A stretch of DNA of 64,000 nt from Lates calcarifer (Eukaryota; Chordata; Actinopteri; Centropomidae), in NCBI RefSeq assembly GCF_001640805.2, contig NC_066852.1, positions 12,116,194-12,180,193 on the forward strand, written 5' to 3'. The translations under genes were made by a program, and so were the position numbers. Positions 1 through 23,979 of the stretch are shown here, in pieces (position 1 is the stretch's first letter; the number at the start of each line of letters is the position of its first letter). Below the pieces are notes generated by a model. It saw nothing but the letters and a program-made list of their open reading frames with translations, was not told where the DNA came from and did no database searches.

Positions 1-2807
1 CTGTTCCTGTTGCTGAGCTGCAGTGCTGTGTCTGGCTTGAGTATACTGACTGTAGCGCACCACCCGGCTGTGTGGTTAATATGACACTGTACAGTGGTGA
101 GCAGAGATGGTACTGGATAAACTCAAGCATATGTACAGTAGCTTGTTTTTTTCAAAATATGCAAAACTACATCACTGACAAAGTGAGCTGTAAACATCTG
201 TTCACAAAAAATCCTATTGCTTTCTTTCCTACTTACCTTACTTACTGTCACTACTAAGTTGCAAAGTTTGATTTCTGTAATTTGCAATTTAATTCAGTCT
301 TAAACGAATGTGAGCATGTCAGTCCAAGGACTGGAAGTGCAGAAGAAGGAAGATGATGTGAACGACATGTTCTGTACTATCTGTCCTTTCAGTCTAATTG
401 CTTCTATTCAAGCAGCTTTGCAAAGGCAAATATATCATATGAATGCTTTGTTTTGTAATGACAAAAGGGAGGAGGGTTGGTATTTATTACAATATCTTGT
501 TTCATATAATTTTTAATTGATGTTGGAAAAACACAACTGGATAATATACCACAAAGTAATTAAATGTGTATTTAGTATGTTTGCTTTTTCAGAAATATTG
601 CCCTTATGCCATGGCCAGGTCAGTGCTGTGATGTGTCCCTCCACTCTGCAGCGTTACTGCCTCACTCTCAGTGAGGTGCAGCAACACTACAGGGCCACTT
701 GCTGAGGTGGAGGCAGGAGGGCAGAGGGCTGCAGCACAACGTGTTCCAGGAGTGTTAAATTCAGTGACAGTGAAAGATGAAAAGATTTTAAGGAAGAGGG
801 TACTGTAAATATAAGGTCAAAGCTAATGCTTTTCTCATACTCAAGATTTTTTACTTTTTCAAATTTTGTGTTAATGATTTAAATTCCCTGTCATCAGTAA
901 CTCACACTCAGATCAGCTGCTGAGCATTTGCAATTACTGCTTCACACCTGGTCTGAATGCATGTGTTTAGCATGTATGGGGGATTTGAGCATGTGTGTGT
1001 GATCTGTTTGCTTATGTGCATGAGTGAGTAGTCTGCAGCACTGCATGCAGATCCAATCATATGAATCATGGCTCCATCTGCCCCCTTGGTTCTAATGAGG
1101 AATTGAAGCGACTCCTGTCCCCACAGATGCTCCTGAAACAACTTGCTAAATGGTCTGAATTTATTTAAGATTAAAAGTGACCTTAGGGGTTGATCACAAC
1201 CAACCTATGTTAGCATACTACATGTTTTGTTTGGATCTGCAAAAAATGATGTTTGCAGCCCCAGTCTGATGAGACAAGCCTATCTGCAGATGTAAGATGA
1301 AGACCTCCTGGTTCTTTTAGCTCGGCTAATTGCACACCAACCCACAGCATGTAATGCGGCAATTGCAGGGCTGCCTGCTCAGCTGCCAGATCCTAGAAAC
1401 CCAAATCAAAGCTCCCGTTAACAAAAGCCCAACCTACAGTCGCAGCTCCCTAACCTAATTAACATTGAGTCAGCAAGCATGGCAGCAGCAGTGGTCGAGG
1501 TTGTGGTCAGGGCTGTGGGATACAAGAATAGCAGTAGCCACGCTGACTTACTGGATGACACACTGAGCTGTGACAAAAGAATCACACACATCCACACAGC
1601 TCAACATGCTGCCTGGCCCAGGTGACAGTGCCTGATGCTTCTACTGTGGATTTTTTTTTTTTTTGTCTTTATAGTGAGATGTAGTTAAGATAAATAGTAA
1701 AGTCCCTGTGCAGTCGGTGGTATATGTGCTTTAAATGGTCCTGAATATGTATAGAATTAGGAAAGCTATTATGCTACTGTAAAATGTAAATGTCATGTAT
1801 TTTTTATTCCCTTTTCATGCTGCTTACATCCTTAGACAATGACTATAAAAGCATAATTCAGAGCACATTATGTTGGACTAGCATGTATTTTCATTGTAAC
1901 ATGTTGTGAATGCACAACAGTGCTTAAAAAACATCAACTAGGAAAAAATATTGGTTTTATTTTACTTCCATTATCTGATTTGTGAGACATAAACTCTGGT
2001 AATATGGGCCAGCAATGTTGTAAACACAACATATGAAACTTAGTTTAATGCATCTCATGAAAGTGACTGATTCAGTTTTTTTCGCTGTTCAGTTCAAAAC
2101 AAACTGATGCCAGATGCACCAACAGTAATACTCCAGTGTCCACTACCAAAAAACATTCAAACTCTGTTTCTATTTATGTTGAAAAAGCGCTGGAAACATG
2201 TATCAGCTGACAGCTGCGCTTTTCTTAGCCAATTGCGTTGCTCACTCACATTCCCCATCACGAAAATACTGTCAGGCCCTCAGATATCTGCCCCACAACA
2301 AGCCTGACTTCTTGTGGGGTGAGCGTGAGTAGGAAGCTGTGCATGCGCTACATATGACAAACCACATTACTGTCTGGCTAGCAGACAGGCTTAGCTAGGC
2401 CATCCCAGGGCCTGCAGCCAGAGATGCTCTGCAGCTGAGTTACCATGCTTACTCAAATATTCATAACTGGATAATGAAAGTATAAATAGTTTTCATGTGA
2501 TACACTAGAGGTAGGGATAAACAAAACCGCAACCTCCATCATCATGCATCACTGTGTCTCTGCTTTGAAGGCTGCCAGTTGGAGTAATGGGCAGGATTGT
2601 TTGCTATGACACGGTGAGCATGATAAGCAATGACTCCCCTAAAGTTCTGCCAGTAATTTGGGTTTGATTATTTGGGTTTCATAGTGCGTCGCCACATCAC
2701 AAAGTAGTCACTGTCAATCTTGTGAGCCACAAAAAGCTGGGAAGCTGTTAAACATATTTTTTAATGATTAATGAGCTCAAACATTTCCCTTGTTTCCTCT
2801 TGTTTAG
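1..2807. other. Upstream/intronic DNA before nyap1, no gene recognised
   Basis: No open frame here resembles a known protein. The stretch ends in a good splice acceptor (pyrimidine-rich, AG at 2806-2807) directly before the nyap1 start exon. At least part of it is therefore probably a 5' intron of nyap1, with an upstream non-coding exon that I cannot place. It is AT-rich with ordinary short homopolymers such as the T run near 1650-1664. Confidence 0.5.
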
Positions 2808-2867
2808 GTGAGTTGGAGAAGGCTGCCTGCGCCATACGCTCCAGTCTCCTGAGTCTTCTTCTATACC

Positions 2868-14084
<11,217 letters not shown>

Positions 14085-17000
14085 GGTAGAAAGACAGGCC
14101 AGCGAGTACAGCACTGAAGAGAGAGACAAAACACACAGATGAGTTGACAGTGGTTTGAACAATTAATAAAAGATGAGAGTGAAAATGGGTTCAGTAACTG
14201 GAATCTTCTTCAAATGGTTTGTGGTGAGGTGACTGCCACAGAGAAATGAGAGATTGCGGACAAAGAAGAAGGAATTTGCTAGTGCTCTTTTTGTGTGATA
14301 AACTGATCTGAGAACAGTTATAAAGGTCATGGGAGACTGAACTTGTTTGGAAAAACAAACAAAAATAGGCTGATAAAAGAGGTGAAGAAAAAGAGGTGTT
14401 ACAATCAGACTAAATTAATTTCTTACCCAGTTGATTTGTACTTGCTCTCTACTATGTACTACGTCGATGTGTTCTAATTGCCAATGGTTTTTGCCACAAA
14501 ACACCAGTAATATTGCTACAAAACACCAACTAAACAATAATGGGTGGGATGTATTCTGACATTGGTGTTGCCAAATTTCCTCCTGACTACTTGAGACATA
14601 AGAATCATGTATTTTCTCCAACACACAGTTGCCCAACATGCATAGAAACTGCTTTGTGGGTGAGAAAAGGCAAGACTCATTGATAAGTTATTGAAGTGTT
14701 TCTTGAAATCGTGAATGCATATGAGATGTCTTGGTATCAATAGGTCGTCATTGTGGATGCAAATAATCATCACTGAGGAGTAAAAGCTACCTACTGTATC
14801 TGTTTGCATATTTGTAATGTATCTATTTACTTTCTCAACGTTTCTGCAATTTTATAGCAATATGCTCCCAATGCTGGAGCAACATAATTAAAACTTGTGT
14901 CAACTAGCCTAACATACATATCTAAGACTTGAATAAGTCATATTTACTGTGTCATTCTCTGCATGTCACGATAGACATACAGTATTGTAAAAAAAACAAA
15001 AACAAAAAACAAATATATGTGTAGAGATGATCATGTCAGACTTTTACATACAGCAGATCTTCACTATGATAATATCATGTGGTTGTATAAAAAAGATGAA
15101 TATGTTGCTTTGGGGTGGCACGACAGATGGCACATACTGTGCAGTCCAGTCAAACATACAGATCAGTGGTACAAAAACTCCATCACTCATGTTCTACCCA
15201 CAGTTGCACATTAGTGATTGTTCCTCCACACAGAAAAACAAGCACTGACACCCATCTACACAGACTGTACAACATGGTGCAACTGATAAGACTGTGAGTA
15301 TTGATCACCTCAAACAGAATGCTGGAACAATCTGCACAAAACATGGTATACGCTTAGGAGAAATTAAACCCTAATGTACTGTAAATAGATATGTACAACT
15401 GTATTGAAAATGTAGCAGTTATTTCCATTTTCATACTTGTAATCAGTACATATTATGTAGCATATACTGTATAAACATTACTTTGTTCACTTGTTTTTTC
15501 TAAAAGAATTAAGTACTTTATCTGCTGCAGCCACTCCATGCATTACTTATAGTTCTACTAATAAACAGTAAGCCCTCTAAAGAAAGGCACAGTCCAACAG
15601 TTGTTTATTTAAATTTATGCAAGACTCCCTTTAAGCCGTGTTATTGTTTTATTTATGTCTTTTTTTCTACATTCATTTTTATTTGTGTACAGATTCCTTG
15701 ATTTTTTCGAATACTTTGCTGCTATATTGAACTACTGGTGTTGTTCATTCAACTACATGGTGTTACCATGAGAAACATTATTATTAATATAGTGGTTATT
15801 GTTACATATTTATTTCTGAAAGCCACGTGAAATGAAGTTTGTACCTTGAAGAGTGAGCCCTTCTGTAATAGTATTAAGGCACTTGAATGTCTCTTGGTTG
15901 TTGTTGTTTTATGATAGTTAGCACCAAACTGTACAGTACAGTACACCCAGTGAAAAGAAGACCTATCTAAATGTTCGAGAGTCACTGCTTGGCCTTTTTT
16001 GTTTTATATTTCCACCTGCTCGTGTTTGACGGTCGAGGGGGTTTTTCGAGCTTACTGAGTCCATTTTCAAACAAAGGCAGGTCAGGTTGATGGAAATGGG
16101 CAAGTGCAATGCATGCAGAGATTCCTTATACTGAAAATGTCCCAATGATACTGACTATTGTGCCCAATTTAATTTTAGATACCAAGTAATCACCTTATTA
16201 CAGTTTCTTTTCACAGACTGATATGGATCCCTCGGTATCATTTCCCAAAATAGTTTACAGAAGCTGTTGGTTTTGTGTGTCTACTAAAACAGTGGCCATT
16301 ATATGAGTGCCATACTATATTGATATGGTAAGATACGGTGTACCTTGAAAATCACTGTAGTGCTATATTTGCATTGATATTGTCATTAAAATAAATTTTA
16401 TATAATGAACTTTACACAACAAACAGAATGTTTGCATGTTTTCATGCCTCATGTTGTCTTACAGTGGAGATGGTGGGAGAGTGGACATCATGTTCCTATT
16501 GCGCTTCTGCAGCAGGTGTTGCAACACCCCCAGTTCCCAAGTGAGGGCGCTACTTTCACTCCCTACTGCTGCAGCTTTGTGCAGTCATTGCCTCAGTGTA
16601 ACACGCACAAACATTTGTATACAGACTCAGTGTAATCCATCAGACCTTACCAAACTTCATAGTGTGAATTTAAAACACTCACTTCAGTAAGTTGCAAGAA
16701 ATTGAGTGGTTAGCATGGGATCCCACTGACAGGAAGCACCATAGGCTACACCTGCCACTGCTAAAATGCCATTTGGGATTAATGAGGCAGAAACACAAAC
16801 AATTTGTTACACAATTCTTCAAATATGAGCTTTAAACAAATCATATCAGCTGGTATAATGCTTAGATGCTTATAAATTATTAGCTAAAGAGCCTATTCCT
16901 CATTTATTGTGACTACAAACAATTCTGTCTGCAGGCCTCTCTGACATCTGGCCCATGGCTCACTTGCCTAATGATTCTAATTAGGAAATGTGAGATAAAT

Positions 17001-17627
17001 AATAACGCCCCTGTGATTGTAATTGGAGCACGATGCTGATTTCAAGACAGACGATTAAGCACAATAAGGGGGCTATAAATTTATCACACTCACTTCAGAG
17101 TCCTTAAGGGAATATCAGAGAGGTATTTTGTTGATTTTTCTGTGGGGACGTGACGACACGGGGCCTCGGAGCCTATGAAACGTCGCCCTCCGCCTGCACG
17201 CGATTGGCTCACAGGGTTGTCTCTCATGCGTCCGGGAACCTGTGAGGGAGGGTGAGGTGAGGGAGGAGGGAGCAGCGGCAGCAGCTCTGCCGGGGATGAC
17301 AGAGGATGAGGTTGACAGGGAGGCGGGGTTTGGAGAGGTGGTGTGTTTGGAAGGTGGGGGGTGGGGTGCTTGTAGGGAGAGGAGGAGGGAGTGCCTTACC
17401 GCAGTATCACTAGATTTCTGCAGCACTCATCAAAACTCTGCGGCATGCAGACATAGAGCTGGGGGGGAGGGCAGTCACTAGGTCTGTGCTGAGTGTAGGA
17501 CCGCTACCTCTGTCCATTTTTTTCTGTTCATAGGCAGGCTGCAGTGCTCTTTTCACTTTCATTTGCGCGCGTTGAGTTTTTAAGCAGGCCTCTTTAATTG
17601 CCTCTCTTCCTCACAGTGGTACAGTAG

Positions 17628-17678
<51 letters not shown>

Positions 17679-17781
17679 TATCTCTCTCCTCGCTTCCTCT
17701 CTGCTGTCTAGCTAATAAGCAACCCGGCGCTTATTGCATTAGGGCGCATCTACCATCAGAGGTCCCGACTTTTATGACAAA
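14085..17781. other. nyap1 3' region and atp1b2 5' flank
   Basis: The first part must hold the nyap1 3'UTR. AATAAA hexamers occur at 14165-14170 and again further on, but I cannot choose the real cleavage site. From about 17100 the base composition becomes GC- and G-rich, consistent with the atp1b2 promoter and 5'UTR. No other gene recognised. Confidence 0.6.
17631..17690. repeat. (TC)n tract just upstream of the atp1b2 start
   Basis: About 60 bp of TC dinucleotide with two TA interruptions, ending 92 bp before the atp1b2 ATG, so it is probably in the 5'UTR or core promoter. Confidence 0.9.
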
Positions 17782-20700
17782 ATGGCAAAGGATGGAGAAA
17801 AGAACGAGTGGAAGGAGTTTATATGGAACCCCAGGACGAGGGAGTTTCTGGGCAGGACGGCGAGCAGCTGGGGTAAGTACCGTCCAGCTACAGCAATGCA
17901 GCAAACGCGGTCCCTCGGCTCTGTAACAGGTCTCTGCCGTAGTCTCCTCAGCCTTTCCCTAAAGGTTCAGCCGAGGACTCCTTCAGAAACGGTCTGTGCG
18001 CATAACCATGATGTAAAATTCACCTTTATCGAAGATGTTTGAGTTGATTCTTTCCCCCTCAGCGTCCGGGTAATGAGATGAGGCTGTTGCTGTCCACTAC
18101 AGCGTGGTGCTGAAATCTGAATGCGGCACCGCTTCCGTGGACGCCGGCGGACAGAAAAATAAGAATTCCTCCTCCTGCCTGGTTTCTTTAATCATTGATT
18201 AATTAACGCCATTGCTTTCCCTGCGCAATGCGCCCAACATAAGGGTGGAGGATTGTGGTCTTATTTATTATTATTATTATTATTTTTACGTTTGAATTAG
18301 CCAGAGGACTGCAGCATTGGCGGAACAGGTTCCACTCTGTTGCAAAGTGCACATCATCAGCTCCTCTCTGTGGAAGAGTACTAACGTTTGGATTCTGCTG
18401 CAGAGGAGACTTTTTCTAGGGAGATGGCTCACTGAAGTTAAGTAGGAAACTGGCTCGTGTGCCTGTAAGCTGAGCGTTCAACATGATGTCATTCATTTTC
18501 AGGGCTTTTTTTCCTCCCCTCCTGAGATTTTGACAGGGAGATCCAGTCCCAGTCTCTGTCTAACATGGTGCAATTGCCACGTTTTGCCCTCTTTTCTGCC
18601 ATGCAGCCAGCCTGCAACTATTTCAAAGATTCATGAAATGATAGGGCACATATGGCTCTGTTCTAATGACATTGGAGCGTTTTAATCTGGGTAAAGCCGA
18701 GGGCCAAATGCTATTTGTATCACCTCCAAACCGGGCCCCTCCCAGTGTGTGTAAATCAGTGAGGGATTTAATCCTAATCTAATGACTTCATTGGCTGATG
18801 GGGAAGGTATCGATTCAGGACGTTCTAGCAAAGAAAACTGTTGAGAGGAATTCAGACCTTTATTTGATTTCTTCACCGGGGACATCAGCCTAATGGGTAG
18901 CACTGGAGTTTAGTGTTTGCGGTTGGAATAATACTGAATGTGGTTTTATTGCAGTGGTATTCTGTTGATTATGTCTCATGAATGGACATTGCACTGTTGG
19001 TGCAGAATTGGGAATCATTGACTGTAGCTTCCTTTGCTGGAATCCTCCCACAGTGTACGACTTAATCCAGCTCAGTGCGTCCCAGGTGCTTTAAGGTCTG
19101 TTGGCCTTTTTAAGCTGTGCTCTCTAAGGCTTGTTAATTAGGCTATTTCTGTAGCCAGCCAATACATGTAGGTCTTCTAAACTTGGCATTTCACCTTAAC
19201 ACTTCCTCATTCTCCGAATGATGCACACAGTGTACCTAATGTAACTCCACTTCCACTGGTTTGACTGCGTGCCTATATCTACAGTCCATCCATCCATTTT
19301 TTTACACCCAGGAAAGGGCAAGAACCCACCCTAATCAGACAAATTTGTTGTTTACACTTATTTTTATGCAGTATTATGTATGTTCAGAGCATTAGATCAA
19401 AGGCCTCTTTGAGGATGAAACGCAGAACACTCCCTTGTATGTCCTGCTTTGTGTAAAGAGCTGTAATGATATGGAAATGGCCTCGATAAAGTGAAACAGT
19501 CCTGCAATTTTGATGTTACATTGCCACCAGCTGACACCAGGCAAACATGGTCAAACAACTACTTCTATTTAAAATAGGACTAATTAAGTGTTCTGCACCT
19601 CCCACTTCCAAAAACAACAAAAGACTCTTACTGGAACATGGGAAAAGAGCTTTAAAGGGCTTAATAAGGAACAAAACCATGATGCTGTTCTTTTTGTAAG
19701 ACTGCACACAATTTATACAAGATAATAATTAGTCTGACAGTAAAAGATCTACAGCCCAAAGCTACGCATCCTCTATCCAGACCTTTTCATTTTTAGTTCA
19801 GAGGTGTGTTTATCACCAATTTAGAAAGCAATTGAACAGCATGTCCTCCTAATTAATTCTGAAAGGAAAGAGACACCTCCCGCTATTATCACTGAAGAAA
19901 GAACAGGATGCCGAACCATCCCACCCTGGCCTTTTGTTCTTTGCTTTCAACTGCCGTCTGCGAATAAAAACCAGGCTGAAAGGGAGATGCTTCACTGTCC
20001 ATCATCAACATGGACTGAGAGGGCAGACTGTAAACCTAACACCCTCTTTGCCAGGGGGGAAATCCACCCTGCCTGCATCCTTGACCCCATATGCACATGT
20101 GCACTTCCAGACTCCCCTGGGTGGTGTCATATTTGCAGTTAGCACAACATCCCCCTCTGGATGACAGGGGAAAACACTTAAACACTTTGTTTTGTCACAT
20201 CTTACCTCTGATGCTTCTCTTGGTGTAGTGCCTCAGGCTTGGTCCATGGCCCGCAGCCTGACTCTGTATATATTTAATGACTCAGCTTGGGTCTGTTCCA
20301 TGCAACAGATGGGATGCTCACTGAAATCTTACTCAGCCATTCATTAATTTCACATCAGATTCCAATAATTCAACTAACAATTGGATATTGTGGGGGGGGG
20401 GGGCTAAAAAAAACACCCTCTGTATAATTGCCCCCTATGGAGCAGCTTCCCCTTGACATTTTGTTATGGATTCCTGTAAGCCTGGCTGCGTGAGGAGGCA
20501 GATGCAGCACTGAGCCTGCTGACAGAGCGAGTGAGCTCCACGCTGGGGGCCATCCAGCAGAGGCACAGGGGTCAGGGCACTCAGCTGCTACCCAATGCTG
20601 GCCTCAGGTGTTGATGCTTAAAATGGGAGGGGGGTGCGTCACAGAAAATGCTGCTATTTATGTTTTTCTGCTCTCTATGTAGACCAAACAACTGCCTCAA

Positions 20701-23700
20701 CAGTATTTCAAGATTCCAAGTAGGAAACATCACATCATTCAGGTTATTGGGTTGATGGAGAGGGTTCATCTAACTGAATACTACTACTACTGAATAAAAT
20801 ACAGCAGTGACAGAGTAGTGCAATGTAACAGTTGATATATATGTATATTTTCATTTTCATGTTTTAGCTGAAACGAGTGAGTTAAAAGAAAGAAAATGAA
20901 TAAGCAGCCATTTTGATTTCAGTGTATTATAAGCAAACGTTGCCCATATTTACTGGCTGCAGCTTCTGGAAGATGTCTCCTTGATCTCTGGGAAACTGTG
21001 ATGTCACTATTTTCTGCAGCTCTGCTTTCTGTCCAATGTAACATTATCACTGGGCCCCAGTCCATGATGGCCTGTAATCTCCCGACCCTGTCTCTCAGTC
21101 TCCAGGGGGTCCTTGTTCTTCTCTCCTCCTGTATCCCCCTCTGTCGTCGTTCCTCCCGTTCTGTGGACAGGGGGAACTCTATAATGAAATTGGTCAGACA
21201 CCAGCCATTCAATCCTTGGTTTAAATCATACAGCTTCAGGCTTGGGGACAGACCGCAGTTCTGTGTCATTCAGCTGGATGGAGGAAATCAAGCATTAACA
21301 TACTGTTTATTTTTTGACCTTTATTAGATAAAAGTAACTTCATTTTAGACCATGTTGCGTAATTAATGATATTTTAAGTATCTAGAGGACAGTTGTTAGT
21401 GTGTGAGGGAGAGAGAGAGAGGGGCAGATGTTGCAGATGGAATAAAGCGCCTCTAGTTTAATGAGGATTAACAGGCCTCCTGTGCACGTTTGGTTGGAAA
21501 GTTACCCAAGCACAAGCACAAAACAGCAGCAACATTAAATTAAAATGAGCTAGTTCCATAATCAATTCAGATGCAAGGTTACTTATACTTAAAAATGTGT
21601 ATTACAGTAATTACAAAATGCCCTGCACTTACTTGAAGTTGCAGATGTCTAATGCAGCCTTCATGCATAAATCAAAATGTGGAGTTGAAGTGAAGTGAAG
21701 GCTTTGTCTCTGGGCCACAGATGAAAATATAGACTATTAACCTAGTATGTATGAAGACACGTTTATTTATAGTTGGTCTTCAGGATTATTTGTACCATTT
21801 GAAATGAAATAATAAATGTGTTCACCTTTTCTAAGTAGACTGTAAGCATACTCATTTCTCACCCTGAATGAGATACAAGATTAAAATGCCCAATTTACTG
21901 AAGCAATAATGGCTCTTAAAGTGACTAATTTGATCTATCACCATTAATAATATTGAATTATCTTACTAATATTACATACAGCTAATACAACTCTCTCTTT
22001 TCTTTGTCTACAGGTCTTATTCTTCTCTTCTATCTAATCTTCTACATCTTCTTGGCCGGCCTGTTTGCTCTCACCATGTATGTTATGCTGCAGACCTTGG
22101 ACGACCACAAACCAACCTGGCAAGACAGGCTCTCTACACCAGGTGCTGCAACTAATGATACAAACTGCATGCACACACAGGTCACAGTCTGTTGGCGCAG
22201 TGTCACGAACTCCCCCGCTGTCTCTCTGTCACTCACAGGCATGGTCATTAGACCCAAAGCGGACGAGACCTTCGAGATTGTCTATAACACCAAGAACACC
22301 GAGAGCTGGGACATGTACACTCAGACCCTGGAAAAGTTCCTGACACGTAAGTCTGCCTCTCGACTCAAAAAGCTTACTGCTGTGGATTACCCAAAGACTG
22401 CGAATGAATTGTTTTTACCTAATAAGATATAATTCCTTTACAGTCAGCGGGTGGGAGATTGCCTTGCGCTGGGGTTTTAGTTGAATCATAAGCTCTCTTA
22501 CAAACAAAATAAACCCCACACCCCTGCTGTCCCCCCCCCCCAGCTTACAACGACTCCATCCAGGCCCAGAAAAATGACGAGTGCGTCCCAGACCAGTACT
22601 TTGTGCAGGACGACAGCGGTGAGGTGAAGAACAACCCCAAGCGCTCCTGTCAGTTCAACCGCACCATGTTGGGGAGCTGCTCTGGAATCCATGACCATTA
22701 CTATGGATACCCGGACGGCCAGCCATGCATCATCATCAAGCTGAATCGGGTATGAAAGAGAAAGACTCAAGGGAAATGGATGGTGTTGCTAGGAGACATG
22801 GAGTGATTGAGATAATGAGACTGACTGGGAATAAGGAAAAAATAATCCCAGTGAAAGAAAAAAAAAAAAGTGAACATCAAGATTATAGTCAAGAATTATT
22901 ACATTTCTTATTATTTTCTATTTAAACATTTTTTAACTTTCCTCTGTGTTTGAATAAGAGTGAGATGGGAATGGTGCTGCAGACATGTTGTCTTTCTTTC
23001 TCACCAGGTGATTGGAATGCTGCCAGGAAAGGATGGACAGGCTCCGTATGTCACCTGTGGTGCAAAGGTAATCCCTTTTTGTCTTTCACAATGAAAGGCT
23101 TAACATAACAATTTGGGCATCAGCCCGTTCATAGCTATTATGCCTCACCCTCATCTGTAATGTGATACCTATCACTCATCTCCATTTTCTTTTAATGTTT
23201 GTGTTTGTATTGTTTCAGTTATCATATCTGTGTTGCGTGCCATTTTGTCATTTACACCATACGTGTGTGTTGCTGGTCTTCTCTTTTTTCCCTCTTCTCC
23301 ACTGTTTTCCTTTAATTTGCTTACTCTCAGAGATACAAAGTTGGCAAAGATGAATGGGTAAGAACAGGACAGAAAATGTAATTTTGTAGAGTTTAGAGTA
23401 TATTTACACATCCATAGCAATAGTGTAGAGTGCAGTTCTACTCCATATGAGGTGTTTTATGTTAAAACGTCAATAGTGGGCATGTTGGGAAATGAGACTT
23501 AGAGAGAAAAAGGAGATTAATGAGGCTCCTCTCCCACATATATCAAGTGATCTTTCAGGCTGTAATTAACAAAGCTGTTTCACCCCCCTCAGAGAGAAGA
23601 CACTGACAAAATAGGAAAGTTGCAGTACTTCCCTGAAAATGGCACTTTCAACCTCATGTACTACCCTTACTATGGAAAGAAAGCTCAGGTAAGACTGTGC

Positions 23701-23979
23701 TTTAAATAATGATTTCTGTTAATAACAGGGCAACTTTTTAAAAAAGAATATGCACCAGACAGAAGATATCGGCTCCTGTGCTGAAAGATGTCACTGGATA
23801 TGTTTTTGCAGGTGAACTACTCTCAGCCTTTGGTTGCCGTCAAGTTCCTTAACATTTCTGCCAATGAAGATGTCAACATCGAGTGCAAGATAAACGCCAA
23901 CAACATTCCCACTGGAAACGAAAGAGACAAGTTTGCTGGACGAGTTTCTTTCAAGCTGAGGATCAACAAAGATAATTAG
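17782..23979 (+). CDS. atp1b2: Na+/K+-transporting ATPase subunit beta-2, 8 exons
   Basis: Coding exons: 17782-17872, 22014-22142, 22239-22346, 22544-22749, 23008-23067, 23331-23357, 23593-23688, 23812-23979; 294 codons, phases consistent. The product is the type II glycoprotein partner of the Na,K-ATPase alpha subunit; mammalian beta-2 (AMOG) also acts in glial adhesion. Seen: cytoplasmic [17 protein letters not shown], one membrane span at about residues 32-56, the YYPYYGKK block, six cysteines (C123, C145, C155, C171, C195, C264) fitting the three family disulfides, and five N-glycosylation sequons (N112, N148, N223, N241, N253). The C-terminus [17 protein letters not shown] fits beta-2 better than beta-1 or beta-3. 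The start is in good Kozak context (ACAAAATGG). The paralogue suffix (a or b) cannot be told. Exon 6 is a 27-nt microexon. Confidence 0.94.
17873..22013 (+). other. atp1b2 intron 1 (4.1 kb)
   Basis: A long first intron between the cytoplasmic-tail exon and the membrane-span exon. It includes a G run of 12 at about 20392-20403. No additional exon or RNA gene recognised. Confidence 0.75.
23331..23357 (+). CDS. atp1b2: 27-nt microexon of atp1b2
   Basis: AGATACAAAG at the left edge follows a strong acceptor (TTACTCTCAG), and the right edge TGG is followed by GTAAGA. The exon is phase 0 on both sides and encodes RYKVGKDEW between GAK and REDTDKIG. Skipping it would keep the frame and give a protein closer to the human layout. 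Confidence 0.8.

Noticed and set aside
17115..17481. Open frames on both strands just upstream of atp1b2
   Set aside because: They arise from G/C-rich promoter DNA; no domain and no conservation that I recognise.
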